From Copromyces sp. CBS 386.78 (Eukaryota > Ascomycota > Sordariomycetes > Sordariales > Sordariaceae): a stretch of DNA of 64,000 nt. The notes under the pieces are model-generated. The model searched no databases. It was not told where the DNA came from and was given only the letters and a program-made list of their open reading frames with translations. Location of the stretch: contig MU839086.1 of NCBI GenBank assembly GCA_030685235.1, positions 556,055 to 620,054 of the forward strand, written 5' to 3'. Shown here in pieces: positions 38,480-49,644 of the stretch (position 1 is the first letter of the stretch; each line of letters opens with the position of its first letter). The position numbers and the translations under genes are program-made.

Positions 38480-41400
38480 TAGTACTTAGCAGATATCGAA
38501 AAATAATAATAATAATATTTCTCAACTAGGATTTTACTAAAGTAAGCGAAACTACCTTATTTAAAACTAAAGATTAACTCCTCTAAGAAAAGGGCTTCAA
38601 GTTGAAAGCGATAAGTTTCGATCTATAGAAATATATTATAAATAACGGCACTAAAGAGGACTAGCCTACGGAACCGAAAAAGCCGGAAATCTCTAATTTT
38701 AAAGAAGTCTTAGCCGTTACAAATAATTAATTCTAACGGACTATCCTAAAATCTACCGAAAATTCCCCGGCCGCTAATACCCGGGGCTCCGCAACCCGAG
38801 GAACTATAGTTCCCCTGCCTACGGCCCCAATCCCAGCCGGGCCAACAATTTCCTTCGCAGCCCGGAGGATAGGCTTTACTATAGAATAGGACTACCGCAA
38901 CTACTAACTAACCCTTATAGAATACCGCTATAAGAAAAAGAATTAAGATAAATTCTTTAAAAAAACCTTTACCCTAAAAAAATAAATAATTAAACATATA
39001 GCGAAATATTATTAATTAACTTATTTCCTAAAACCGGCTACCCTAACTATTTAATATAATAAATTCCGCTAAATTATTAAATATAATAAGGAGAAAGTTC
39101 GAAATAACGCTAGGGTTAAATACTTTAATAAAATCTCAATTACTACCTACTTTAAGAATTAATTTAATTAACTATTAGAATAAAAATAAATTATAATTAT
39201 TAGCGAATTTCTTAAAATTAATAAATATATTAAATAAGATAATTAAATATTCGATTTCTTTAAAGCGGTAAATAGACTTTTTAATTCCCCTTTTACTTTT
39301 TAAATCACTATATATCATATAAACTCGGATAATAAAATCTATACGTATTAAAAAGTGTCCCGGGAATTTAAATAAATTATTACCGACGTATTTCCGTAAA
39401 GTCAAAATCGCTTTTAAATTTTAAAAGGCGGCGCGTTCGGTACTAAAACTATTTTCGCCGAAGAGACTAGAAGGGACGCTTATCCTAATAATTCTTAGGA
39501 ATAAAATAATAAGAAACTATTTAACGCTTTTTATAATTAAGGAAGAAAGCAGGTAAAAAGGGCTTACCTTATTTATAAATATATAGACTATAATTTAGAG
39601 AACTATTAATATATTAACTAATTTATAATTCCTAATTAATAATAAAAATCCCCCTTCTTTATAAACTGCGTTAAAGAAAATTATTTTAAAGATTATAAAT
39701 TCGTTTAATAAGTAAAGGAAATTCGAATAAAAATTTAAAATAAAAAATAAAGAGTAGGAACTACCCTTAATAAAAATATTAATAATATTTAATTAAAAGG
39801 TCGGCGTATCGGTAATATTAATTATAAAGCGAATTTCTTAATACTAAAACCTTAATATAAAAGGCTTAAATACCTATTAAAAAACTTAATAATTCTTAAT
39901 TTAAATACGATAATTTATATTTTTAATAAGGCCGATTACTTTAAAAGCTTTATAAAGGTAATAAAAGGAAATTACGTCTAAGCGGGAGATAAATTTATTA
40001 TAATCGAAGGGTATAAAATAATTTACCTAACTATAAATAACGACGAAAATTACTCTATAAGTCTTAAATTCGACGACGTTGTATTTATATTAAAAATAAT
40101 TTACAATTTCGTTTCCCTAAGAAAATTATTAGAAAGATGATTCTATTAGGATTAAATAATTAAACCCGGTTATTTATATTTCTATATAAATAATTCCTTC
40201 GTTTATAATCTCTCTTTAAAATTTAAATAATTTATATTAGAATATATCCTCCTCAAAATATATATTAATTAATTTTCTTTTTATATACGATTTTACCGGT
40301 TTATTAGTAAGACTGCTATGAAACCCTAAGAAAACGATATTTTACGCTAGTACTTTCGGCTTAATTACCCTAATCTAAAAATATTAATTTAGTTAACTAA
40401 TTAAAAGTATAGAATCCGTTTAAAAAGCCTAAATTTAATTTACTACAATTTTTATAGAATAGTGAAATTTAAGCGCTAAATATAAAGGGAAGTCTACGAC
40501 GTACTAGAGGGCCTAAAAATAAAATTCGTAATCGATTTCTTTAATTATCTAATTATAAAGGCTAACGGGAGAACTATTTCTAATTTAATAATCGTTATAA
40601 ATCGCTAGTCCGGGTATATATAATTTTATTATTTATTTAATTAATTAGCGAATTTAATTATTACCGCGCTTATATTATTATTTAATAATTTAGAATTATA
40701 TTATTAAATTAAAGTAAAAATAATTGAATATAATAATAAAATTATAATATTAAAACCCTGTATTACTATTTTCCTTTCTTAAAGAAGAACGATTATCGAA
40801 CCTTTAACTCCTTATTTATAAGTTTAAAACGGCGGCGCCGAACGTTCGGAAAGTACGATTAAAAAAAAAGCGGTAATAATAATAAATAATATTTATTTAC
40901 TTTAAGAATTTTAGAGAGAAATTATAATAGCGGCAACCTATTTTATAAATAGGATTCTACGAAGGGAATTTAATTAAAAATCCTTAGAAGAATATTTAAT
41001 AGCGTATACAATAAACCGAAACGGCGGGTAATAACGGATAATACCTAAATTAACTTATTTAAAAGTATATAAATATAAAAGTTTCGCGCTTACGATCAAT
41101 ATATTACGTAGTTAAAAGAGGACCCAAAAATTAAAATAACGTACTTAGGTTAAATATTTAGTAGGCTATTAATTAACTAATATTTACTATATTTAAAATC
41201 CGTATATTAATAAAATAATTATTATACGAAATATTATATTTAATAAAAACGAGGTCTTTATAAATAATATTTAAACTTTCTATAATACCTTTAATATATC
41301 CTTCGAAGAATTGGCTATATAATTAAATAATTTCTGTTAATTAAATATTAACGTTTCCAAACCTCTCCTTATTAAGTAGGCGGAAAATGAAAACGACGAA

Positions 41401-43480
41401 GATAAAAGTCCTATAATCGAATTTATATTAATTATTATTAATGCCGTCAACTTACTTTTAACTAATCCGATCGAACTTATATTTATTTAAAAGTAAGAGG
41501 AAATACCGAAATCGTATAATAATTAGTAGAATATAGTATTAAATAAGGAGGAGGAAGTTAGAACCGCGTATTTATTTCTTCTAGAAAATTTAGTATCGTT
41601 TTTTATTAACGGGTTAAATACTTCCTAACTACGAAAGAACTAACCGATTTATAATTAGTATTTTAAATAAATAAGAAGCTTCTTAATTATACTTTCCTAC
41701 TTTAATATAACTATTTTTAAAGGTAACCCTATTTTAAAAAGAAGGTTAAACCGGTTACGTTTTATAGAATTTAAGGTAGAAATATTAGAAGAGGAATTCT
41801 CGCTAAACTTAAAACTAATTTATAATAAAATTAATTACCTCGATATAATATATATATTAATTATACTTTAATAATAAAACTTTCCTCCTCCCTTTAAATT
41901 ATATAAAGAATTATATTATTATCCCTTCTATACTATTTTTTATCGAACTAAGTAAAAATATATAATTAATTATAAAGAGAAGAAATTATAAATATAGGTC
42001 GATAAGAGCGAATAGAAGATTAATAATAAGGTCCCCTTCGATTCTATATAGGTATATATATATAAATTCAATATAGAAAGATTCTTCTTAAAATATAAAA
42101 TTCGTTTAATTATATAAAGAGATTAATAAGAATGTAATAACGTATATAATATATATATAACTACCTTTATAATCTGCTCCTTATAAATTATAATAATTAT
42201 TATAATTTACTTTAATTTCGAATTTAAATAGTATAATATTATTAATACCTTTATTAACGCGTATTTTAATAAATTTATTTATATACGAGCGCCCTAAAGA
42301 TATAAACGGAAAGGAAAAATATTAAAATTATTAAGAATTCTTTACAGTTTATACAAATCCCCTTTATTATAGTAGAAGGAATTTATTAAAACCCTTTTGA
42401 AGGCTAACCTCTTAATTATCCCTATAGAGCCGTATATTTATATTTACTACAATATAATAATCTTCTTCTATATTAATAATATTATTATTACTTATAAAAG
42501 AAAGTACCTCAATTTAATTAATTAAATAATTATTATATTTAAGGACTATTATTAATTTATAAGTAATTATAATCTTTAATAATTTTTTAGTATTAAGATT
42601 CTCCGAAATAAATTAAAATAATTAATTTAGTTATCGCAACGACAATATATTTTAAAAATTATAGAGAACTTCGTATAAAATAGGAAAGTTCTAAATACCC
42701 TTATAATATAAGAAGAATTAATACTTTTAATAGAAATAGCCCCCTAATACCTAATTAAGCGATACTAAAGGGCTATTAGCGAATTCTTCTACTTAATAAT
42801 TATTACCCGGTTAGACCTATTATTTATAATTTCCTAATTAATTCGTTTCTTTACTAACTTTAATCCCTATTACTACTGCGCTAACGATTAATTTAAAATA
42901 TTTATTAAAAATATTACAAATTATATATTATAATTAGGGGGTAAATATAATTTTAACGTACTAATAAATTCGTCCTTTACCGACAATATATTAAATATTA
43001 AAAACTTTTAAAAGTTTGTAATATAATTATTTAAAAATATAATAAATTAGCGAACTAATAAATAGGATACAATTATAATTTCTACTACTAAAGTAGAACT
43101 ACTATCCCTCTCCTAAAGAGTAAAGGAAAATATATAAATAAAGCGCTTCTTCTAAGCCCTTATAATGAAATTTAAATTCGATATTATCCCTTTAAAATAT
43201 AATAATAAATAAATAATCCGCTTTATTATGAAAGAAAACGCTAAATTTTAAATTAAGTTTAAATATATCGATATTTATAACTATTAATTTAAGGAGGGAT
43301 AGTAGTAAAGTTTCTTCGAAATTTACTACGTACCTACTAAAGAGATAATTGCTAACGATTTAACGAAAGTACTACCAATTAATAAATATAAAGAATTTAT
43401 AAACTAGTTAAATCTTTAAAATATTAAAGTAATAAAGGAGGAATTAAATAAACTATTACTTAAAATAGAGGTGAGCTACT
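38480..43480 (+). pseudogene. copia gag-pol relic
   Basis: The plus-strand frame is recognisable despite many TAA/TAG codons. The gag-like start lies at about 38.5-39.4 kb. The end of integrase (AATYFINRILRREFN, about 40.93-40.99 kb) leads into VGYxLTNIYxI (about 41.17 kb). Reverse transcriptase shows LYSLYKSPLLW-like residues at about 42.33-42.38 kb (the LYGL..SP..W copia signature) and FYINN from FYVDD at about 42,465-42,480. RNase H shows STTKVELLSLS (43,078-43,110), a block like HIDI..HW, and VPTKEIIANDLTKVLP (about 43.33-43.38 kb, where ADxLTKxL is diagnostic). No intact ORF remains. Confidence 0.92.
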
Positions 43481-43665
43481 TAATTATAAAGATTTATAAA
43501 GAGGATTAGGAGGAGTAAGCCTTATCGAATAATAAAAAAGGAGGAAACGGTAATTATAAGTATAAATTACCTACTTATATAATATAATAGAAATAACCTT
43601 TATAAATTAAAAGGGTCTTATATAATACGCAACCTATATAAGGAGGAAAAAGGAGTAAAAATATT

Positions 43666-43810
43666 AATCCTAGTAAGGTTCGAATTTACGACCTTTAAAG
43701 ATAATTTATAAACTATTAATAATATTAATAAATATATTATAAAGTATATTTAAGCGATAAAAATAGTTTAAAATTTAACTTTAACGCTTTAACTACTAAG
43801 CTATAGGACC
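43666..43810 (-). pseudogene. tRNA-like sequence with an intron-like insert, RIP-decayed, inside the copia element
   Basis: On the minus strand, 43,810 starts GGTCCTATAGCTTAGTAGTT, a good tRNA 5' half with an A box. The 3' half AAGGTCG, then AAATTCGAACC (mutated B box), ends in TAGGATT near 43,666. The two ends pair as an acceptor stem (GGTCCTA with TAGGATT, perfect if the last TT was CC). TTAAAG at the 5' side and CTTTAA at the 3' side could form the anticodon stem, with roughly 70 nt of AT-rich sequence between them. It lies between the RNase H relic and the 3' LTR. It could be a captured tRNA gene, a tRNA-derived SINE, or chance. No anticodon can be assigned. Confidence 0.45.
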
Positions 43811-43980
43811 CGGGTCGTTATTAAAAACTAGTACTATCGACCTTCCTTATAAAGGGGAATTAATAGCGGGTAATACTTTTAAAGGCGACCGTTGGGGGAA
43901 ATACGAAAACGGGAGCAAGATTATAAATAGCTTTATATGCCAATTTTCTAGGTACCTTACCTAGTATAACTAGGGGGGTA

Positions 43981-44146
43981 TATTAGAAATGAGGATGTAT
44001 AAGGGTAGTACTCATATAATTTAGCGGGTCTAGTATATTATATTAACTAGATTTTCTGTGAGAGATTTCTGGGCACACAGAACTCAATACAATACACAGT
44101 CTTCTCCCTACTTCCAGAATACCCCTGCACGTGTTCATATTCTACA
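43981..44146 (+). repeat. 3' LTR of the copia element
   Basis: 166-bp partner of the 5' LTR. It retains more unmutated positions (for example TGCACGTGTTCATATTCTACA) and is followed by the target duplication ATTCT. Confidence 0.93.
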
Positions 44147-44954
44147 ATTCTCAAGGCGAGTGCGATTTGGGTCCCTAGCGAGGCTAGCGGGTATTGGCAC
44201 GGTGGGTTGAGACTGACGCTAGACTTTTAGCCTAATGTCATGGAGCGCCGCTAGAAGGAACGGAGAAACAGGGGTGAGGGAAAAGGAAAGAGGGCCGAGC
44301 GGTTGACAACTTAACACGACGAAGATGGAGGTTGACAACTGGTGAAAAGAGGTTGTGGTTGTTTGCGAAGAGTTTTTCGAGATTGGAGTTGTCGGTTGTT
44401 TGTGACAGGTGTTGAAGATATCGGGGACTCGTTGACAGTGAACGCTTTCGTTGACCTGGGTAACAGTGACCCAGAGATGGCATTCTTCTGATTTTATCCC
44501 AAGGTTGCTTGTGCCGTCTTCTACCGTAGTGTTGCGGTAGTAGTTGGGAGCGCCACTTTCCCATCCGTCCGCGTGCCTTTGGGTGACTTGACCCCATACA
44601 CTTATGAACACGTCCAATCCTATAAACAGCACCGAATATCACCTGATGCATACTAACGATTCATATGACATTCATCAGGTGGGAAAGCTCATAGATAAAA
44701 TTTGCCCCGAGACGGCCAGAATCGGTACTAAAAATCATTAGCAGTAGCGAATCGCAAAGGTGAAGAAACTATAAAGTGCCCGAGGCCAGTTTCTGTCTGA
44801 GCAAGGCAAGCACCGCGGTGGAACTTAGCAATGTCCCAAGTCAAGTGCCAAGGGGGTATAGGATTGATAGCCGAACGAAGGAACTGCCCGTGGTAACGGC
44901 GCGTAGTATCGTGCGGTCTTGGCCCTAGGGACGGCGCTGACGCTGCGGTCAACA

Positions 44955-45350
44955 CCGCGGTACCCGTGCCACGCAACCCACTTCCCTTAAGTGGGTGCTC
45001 ACTACCAGTACGGCCACACCAGCAAAACGGCCAGGTTAGGGTTGGAGGTGGTGTTTTAGGCTCGATACCTAGGCCGAAATTCGACTTTTCCAACACAGCA
45101 AAAAAAAAGAATAAGGAAAAACTCTTCGAATTCAATGCATTGTCCTGATCATGCTCATAGTTTTCTTTTTATCTTAATTGGCTAATGTGATACGCTACGA
45201 ATCTTTACGATTTTGGTCTTTTTCGGACATTTGCACTATTAACCCTAGTGGCCGTTGTGCTGGGTTGGCCGTATTGGTGGTGAGCACCCTCTTTAGAGGG
45301 TGCGAGTCTGGCGAGTCCCAAAAAAGTGGGGGCGTGGTACGGGTAGTTGT
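44955..45350. repeat. Inverted pair of a short dispersed sequence
   Basis: The minus strand of about 44,955-45,045 and the plus strand of about 45,238-45,350 share blocks in the same order: TAACCCTA, TGGCCGTT, GCTGG, TTGGCCGTA or TGGCCGTAC, GTGAGCACCC, and GTGGG..CGTGG.ACGGGTA. The last block also occurs at about 9994-10014. This could be a decayed MITE or another small repeat family; the outer ends were not found. Confidence 0.55.
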
Positions 45351-46301
45351 TCTGTTGCGAAGCGATAGCTTGCCTGCGTCTCGAGGAAGCCGACAATGTC
45401 CTCGGCTGACGCTCGGCAAAGTATAAAACGGGGGTCAGCAGCCAGGGCGAACCTGAAATGTCCAAATCTCATCATTTAAATCCGTGTCCGTGTCGTCCTA
45501 GCCCTCGTTCGGCACTAATAAGGAGGAAAGGAGCGGCATTGTCTTCAGCTACCGAAGCGCAGGTTCACGAACCCCAAAATGTCAGGTGTTGGAGGTTTCC
45601 TCTCGGACCGGAGAAAACCAAACAGTGTTAGCATCGCGATAGCTCAACAAGTCTAAACACGCGCCTAGCCTTAGCAAGGCTTAACGTGCTTGGCCTTCCG
45701 CAAACCGTTACATAATTCGGGGGTTGTTTAACATGACCATCACGATCAGCCCGGGGCCTGGTGGATATCGTATTGTGTGTATTGGGGGTAGCGTAAAATA
45801 CATACTTATCTGTACTAAGCATGATCTCGAAACAGCGCCAGAGCGCCTTACCCCCCGCCGGAGAAGGATGACCGGAGCGGCGAATAACGGCACTTTTCAG
45901 AATCCCGTGTAACTGAGGCTGTTCTGTTCACGGGTACGGGGTACCGGTACAGAGGTATCTTGAGTTCCCCTTCCGACCCCGCTTTCGTTCGGTGCCCGGG
46001 CTATCGAGGTCTAGACATGCGCAGTGGCTGGAGAGGCTGGCTTGTCCGCGACAACATGTGCCGGTTAATATATTTTAGGCGGCAAGCCCCAGCCAGCGAG
46101 ACGCATGACCCGTGCCTCGCTCGCAACTCCTGACCCTTTTCGACGATCCTGTATCGGTTTTGGACAGGCCTTCTTCGCAAATAGTAGAACATGACGTCCT
46201 GATTTGTCGAGTTGCTGCTCGGTATAGATATAGTACAGGCTTCTGTCGTGTCTTGGTCTTGTTTGTGAGCTAGAATCGAGAGTCGGATGCTTTCAACAAT
46301 T

Positions 46302-46411
46302 TTACCTATCTTCTTCCTCCGGCTTACCGGATCGAGGAGTCTTCAACTCCCCCTCAAACACTGGACCTTCCTTGTAGTGGACCCTGATGTAGTTGCCGTC
46401 TCGGTCCGGGC
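46302..46411 (-). CDS. Isolated exon-like segment, unknown protein C-terminus
   Basis: The minus strand from 46,411 encodes DRDGNYIRVHYKEGPVFEGE, then a charged tail ending ..EEEDR and TAA at 46,304-46,302. A plausible acceptor (GTGAATAG) precedes it. The residue pattern looks like real protein, but I could not connect it to a convincing upstream exon. The neighbouring minus-strand ORF at 46,471-46,695 (RPCDCGKVEDTDIRFLNCI near its end) may or may not belong. It could be the end of a small gene, a gene relic, or chance. Confidence 0.25.
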
Positions 46412-47999
46412 CTATTCACTTGTCATCGATCTGTCATGTTGATCGAGCTGAGGTTGCTGGGTTCAAATTGCTAAATGCAATTGAGAAACCGGATATCAGT
46501 ATCTTCAACTTTTCCGCAGTCGCATGGACGAGAGATAGATTTAAGGGGCTTGTTACTAGTAATCGGACCGACCGTCCTTGAGGTGTGGTTTGGTACTGTG
46601 CTATGCATGCAGACGTCAAAGATCCAGTGTGCCTCCATGGAACTCTGGTAACTGAATTCCGGATCACACACCAAGTGGTACTTAGTGGTGTACATTCAGA
46701 GACCGGTCTGTAAATACCCTTGGCGACCAATTGTACGACGGGTTGATGTGCCCTTCCAGAGTATCACAACCCTCGAACAGTCCCAGACCTCTCAAGGTAC
46801 GTAGGGGTGTACCCAGATGCTGCGTCGAAAGAGGGGCCCCCGTTTTGCTGTCGGTAACATCCAATATCTGTCACAGAAAGGAAGGTTGAGGCTCTCGATG
46901 TCTGATGAAGAAGCGGTTCTTCAATCCATAGTGATTGTGGTGGCAAAGAAGCTCTGACATATCCCAGCATATGACTTCTGTCCCGTTCGAAGGAGCAATG
47001 AATGTGGGCGCAGAAGGGGACATGATGGAGACGAGGCCAAGCGAGCTGATATCTGTGTCCAAGCTCGGAGATATCGACCGGTCTTGGGTGTCGGTTGATG
47101 GCAGGTTAGTCAGCCTCTAGGAGGAGGAAGTCTTGTCCTGGCTGCCCGGATACGGACACGACGGATCACCGGAGCCAAGGGTGGAGTTATGCCATGTACA
47201 CCCAGAAGCTTGTTGAAACATGGGGCAGCAAGTTCTGGAAGGAGTGGAAGCTCGGAAGGGTAGGTGTGGTGTTCTGGGTGAGACACGCACTCGGCAAGAT
47301 GGAGATGCTGGCCTGGTGGGAAGATTTGACAGGAGCAACGCCTTCGGTTGGCGAGTTTATGCTAAATTGCGACGCGCAGGGTTCAGGCAAGCCTTGTGGA
47401 CTTCCATGTGGTTTCAAATGACGACCTCGAGAAGAGGGCATGAACGAGTGCACCCCTATCCGGGTCATTACGTGTTTGTCGTTCATGTCGGAATTTGGTG
47501 CGGGCCTCTACCATGGCCCATTGGAACAAAACCTTGATGACAGTGGAAGCTCATGGCAGATACTGCGTCGGAACGCTTTTGGTGATGGTCCCCCCTCCTT
47601 GGCGGCGCAGAGAAGGGGAATAGTAACAGCCCAGACAGCCAGGTGCTAGCGTGTAGGCGTGTATGTACCGAGAGCCGTAGGAGGAGAGAAACGGCACCTT
47701 GATCCAAGATATACCCGAGTATCATCAAACCTCGATTGCATCACCCTGATGCACAACGCTGGCCGCGACTGAAGCAGTCTCCAACATGTCATAAAAGCCT
47801 GTAATACGAGTAGAGGTAGACGTATTGAGGGTGTGATGTAGTGACTGTGGTTGGGGACGATGACGGATGAACTCGAGTGGGTTGTGATCGCCAAGAGGAC
47901 GTTCAGTTTGGAGTGCCGTCCCCCGCTTTGGCAGCTAGGTAAGGTACCTAGCTGTGTGGGTCACTCCCCGCATCGCAGCCTGCAGCGACCAGTTCCCTT

Positions 48000-49644
48000 G
48001 TACCTGCCGTTCTTCGTGACTTCGTCTGGTTCCCCCAGCACGTGCGCCGTGCCGCTGCCGCCTTCATATAGGTACTGATTATCCACCTGGAAAAGAAAGT
48101 GGATGGAAATCTGGGATGACGCGAATTCAGGTCGTCCAAGTCGATCCGGTCCCGGATGTATGTAATACGTTACGGTAATACGGTAACTATACAAAACCTC
48201 ACAACGTCCCGTCCTCCAGTTCGCAGCCAAGCATTTTGAACAGAGGCAAGCTGGACTGCCACGACCAAAGCACAACACCCGTGCACATACTACACGACAA
48301 TGGCTGGCTAGCCACAAGACACGACTAGCAAAATGATTTCGCAAACAAGGTTGAACAGCAAAATCCGGCGATTGTGTCTGAGTTGGAGCGCAAAAACGCC
48401 CTCCCCTTGGAGAGGCACAGCCGAGGCGAGTGCTTGCCTGAACCGTACCGTGATCAATACAACTGTTCAGTTCTATTATATGATACCGTACACTGTAATA
48501 CGCAGTAAGTACCGTACTATTTGGAAGCTCCGAGTGACTCCAGTAGGGTACTCCAGTCCTCCCCGCCGCCCTTCCCCTCCACCTTCCGCACCATCAGCCC
48601 GTCTCCACCCTCCGATTCCCCCAGAGACACTGACGGGAGGCACGATCCAGTCCGTCGCGACACCTCCAAGCATCTCAACCCATCCCGTCTTGCATCCCAG
48701 TACTGGAATTGGCCAACTTGATCCAGCCTCACAACCTTGGTACGTGAGAGTGTTGGTCAGGTACATACACGGTAACACGGATTCGTCGTCTCTCATTCCA
48801 TGTTCCTGCTTCTACTCCTTGGTTCCTCTACTCCCCTACCTGCTCGCCTCCTCCACCTCACCGTCCTTCCTCGCAGCACATAGTACCTACCTTACCGGGG
48901 CTTCAAGGCTCTCAGGGTTGCGGTTGGTGGTAACCAATTCCGCGCTACACTAGGCCAGTAAAGGCTCAGCCTCGGACGGGTTCGTCTAGGGCCGTTCAAG
49001 GGGTCCCATCTTTCTCTGCCTATAGGGTGCTGAGTTGACCTGCCCGGCTTAGGTTGTCTCAAAGCCACCGGGGGTCTGGGGTCCGCGCTGCAGAGGGCAG
49101 AGAGACGCAACCCAAGAGAAGCTCAGTCTTGTCACCAACAAGGTCCGCGGGTACCTCGACTTGGTTATGGTAGGCTGGACTGTTGGCTTGCCATTCATCT
49201 GCAAGCGAAGCTCGTCCCGTATGACGAGATATGAATCCGACTTCTGCCACGGCTTTGGATCTCACTCCTTTCTTCTTCACCCTTCCCCCCACCCTCCTTA
49301 CCTCCGCACCAACCCTGCTGCGACCCCTTGAGAGCACTTCTCTCCGCATCGTACCAAAGGACCATATACCGACTATCAGACACGAGACGGCCCGCTTATA
49401 CACGACGGTCCTCACGTTCGGTAGTCAAAACACACGGTGGATATTTGAGGCACTCCGGTCTTACAGACAGTCGTGTCTTTACCTGTCGCCAACAAGCAAA
49501 AACAGGTCGACAAGTTCTGGTTCATGCTGAGGTGGTCTTGACTCGGGCTGGTTGAGGTGTGTTGGGCAAAGGGTCGACATTATATCACTGTCTTCTGTCC
49601 ACTTCGGTCCATCACCAAGCAGGCTCTGACGGCTTGAATACGAC
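48000..49644 (+). promoter_or_regulatory. Upstream region of the Zn2Cys6 gene
   Basis: GC-normal, with pyrimidine-rich stretches (48,550-48,620 and 49,260-49,320) typical of Neurospora 5' leaders. A 206-codon ORF at 48,333-48,953 crosses it but is Ser/Pro-rich and motif-free, so I treat it as non-coding. Possible upstream ORFs could affect translation of the factor. The transcription start is unknown. Confidence 0.4.

Larger units (their letters stand above)
38263..44146 (+). mobile_element. Ty1/copia LTR retrotransposon, complete but RIP-inactivated
   Basis: 5,884 bp with two 166-bp LTRs (38,263-38,428 and 43,981-44,146) and a perfect 5-bp target duplication ATTCT (38,258-38,262 and 44,147-44,151). 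The LTR ends were TGTCAG..TACA before RIP. A G-rich polypurine tract (TAGGGGGGTA) sits just before the 3' LTR. Internal order is gag, integrase, reverse transcriptase, RNase H, which defines the copia type. It inserted near the right edge of the AT-rich block: the 100 bp to its left and all DNA to its right look much less mutated. Confidence 0.95.
44147..49644. other. Long gene-poor region between the copia element and the Zn2Cys6 gene
   Basis: 5.5 kb of normal composition with no gene I can establish. Two overlapping minus-strand ORFs of 137 codons at 44.2-44.65 kb are both open in different frames and have no recognisable domain. There is an inverted pair of related sequences at 44.95-45.35 kb and an isolated exon-like segment at 46.3-46.4 kb; both are listed separately. 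The right part (about 48.0-49.64 kb) is probably promoter and a long 5' leader of the transcription factor gene. Confidence 0.5.

Noticed and set aside
39175..39405. 76-codon minus-strand ORF in the copia gag region
   Set aside because: Lies opposite the copia gag-pol relic and is only AT-rich hydrophobic/basic sequence without a motif.
44219..44651. Two overlapping 137-codon minus-strand ORFs
   Set aside because: Both frames are open over the same DNA, neither has recognisable domains, and no splice structure supports either; kept only as a note.
48333..48953. 206-codon plus-strand ORF upstream of the Zn2Cys6 gene
   Set aside because: Ser/Pro-rich with no motif, overlapped by other frames, and placed where the promoter and leader are expected.
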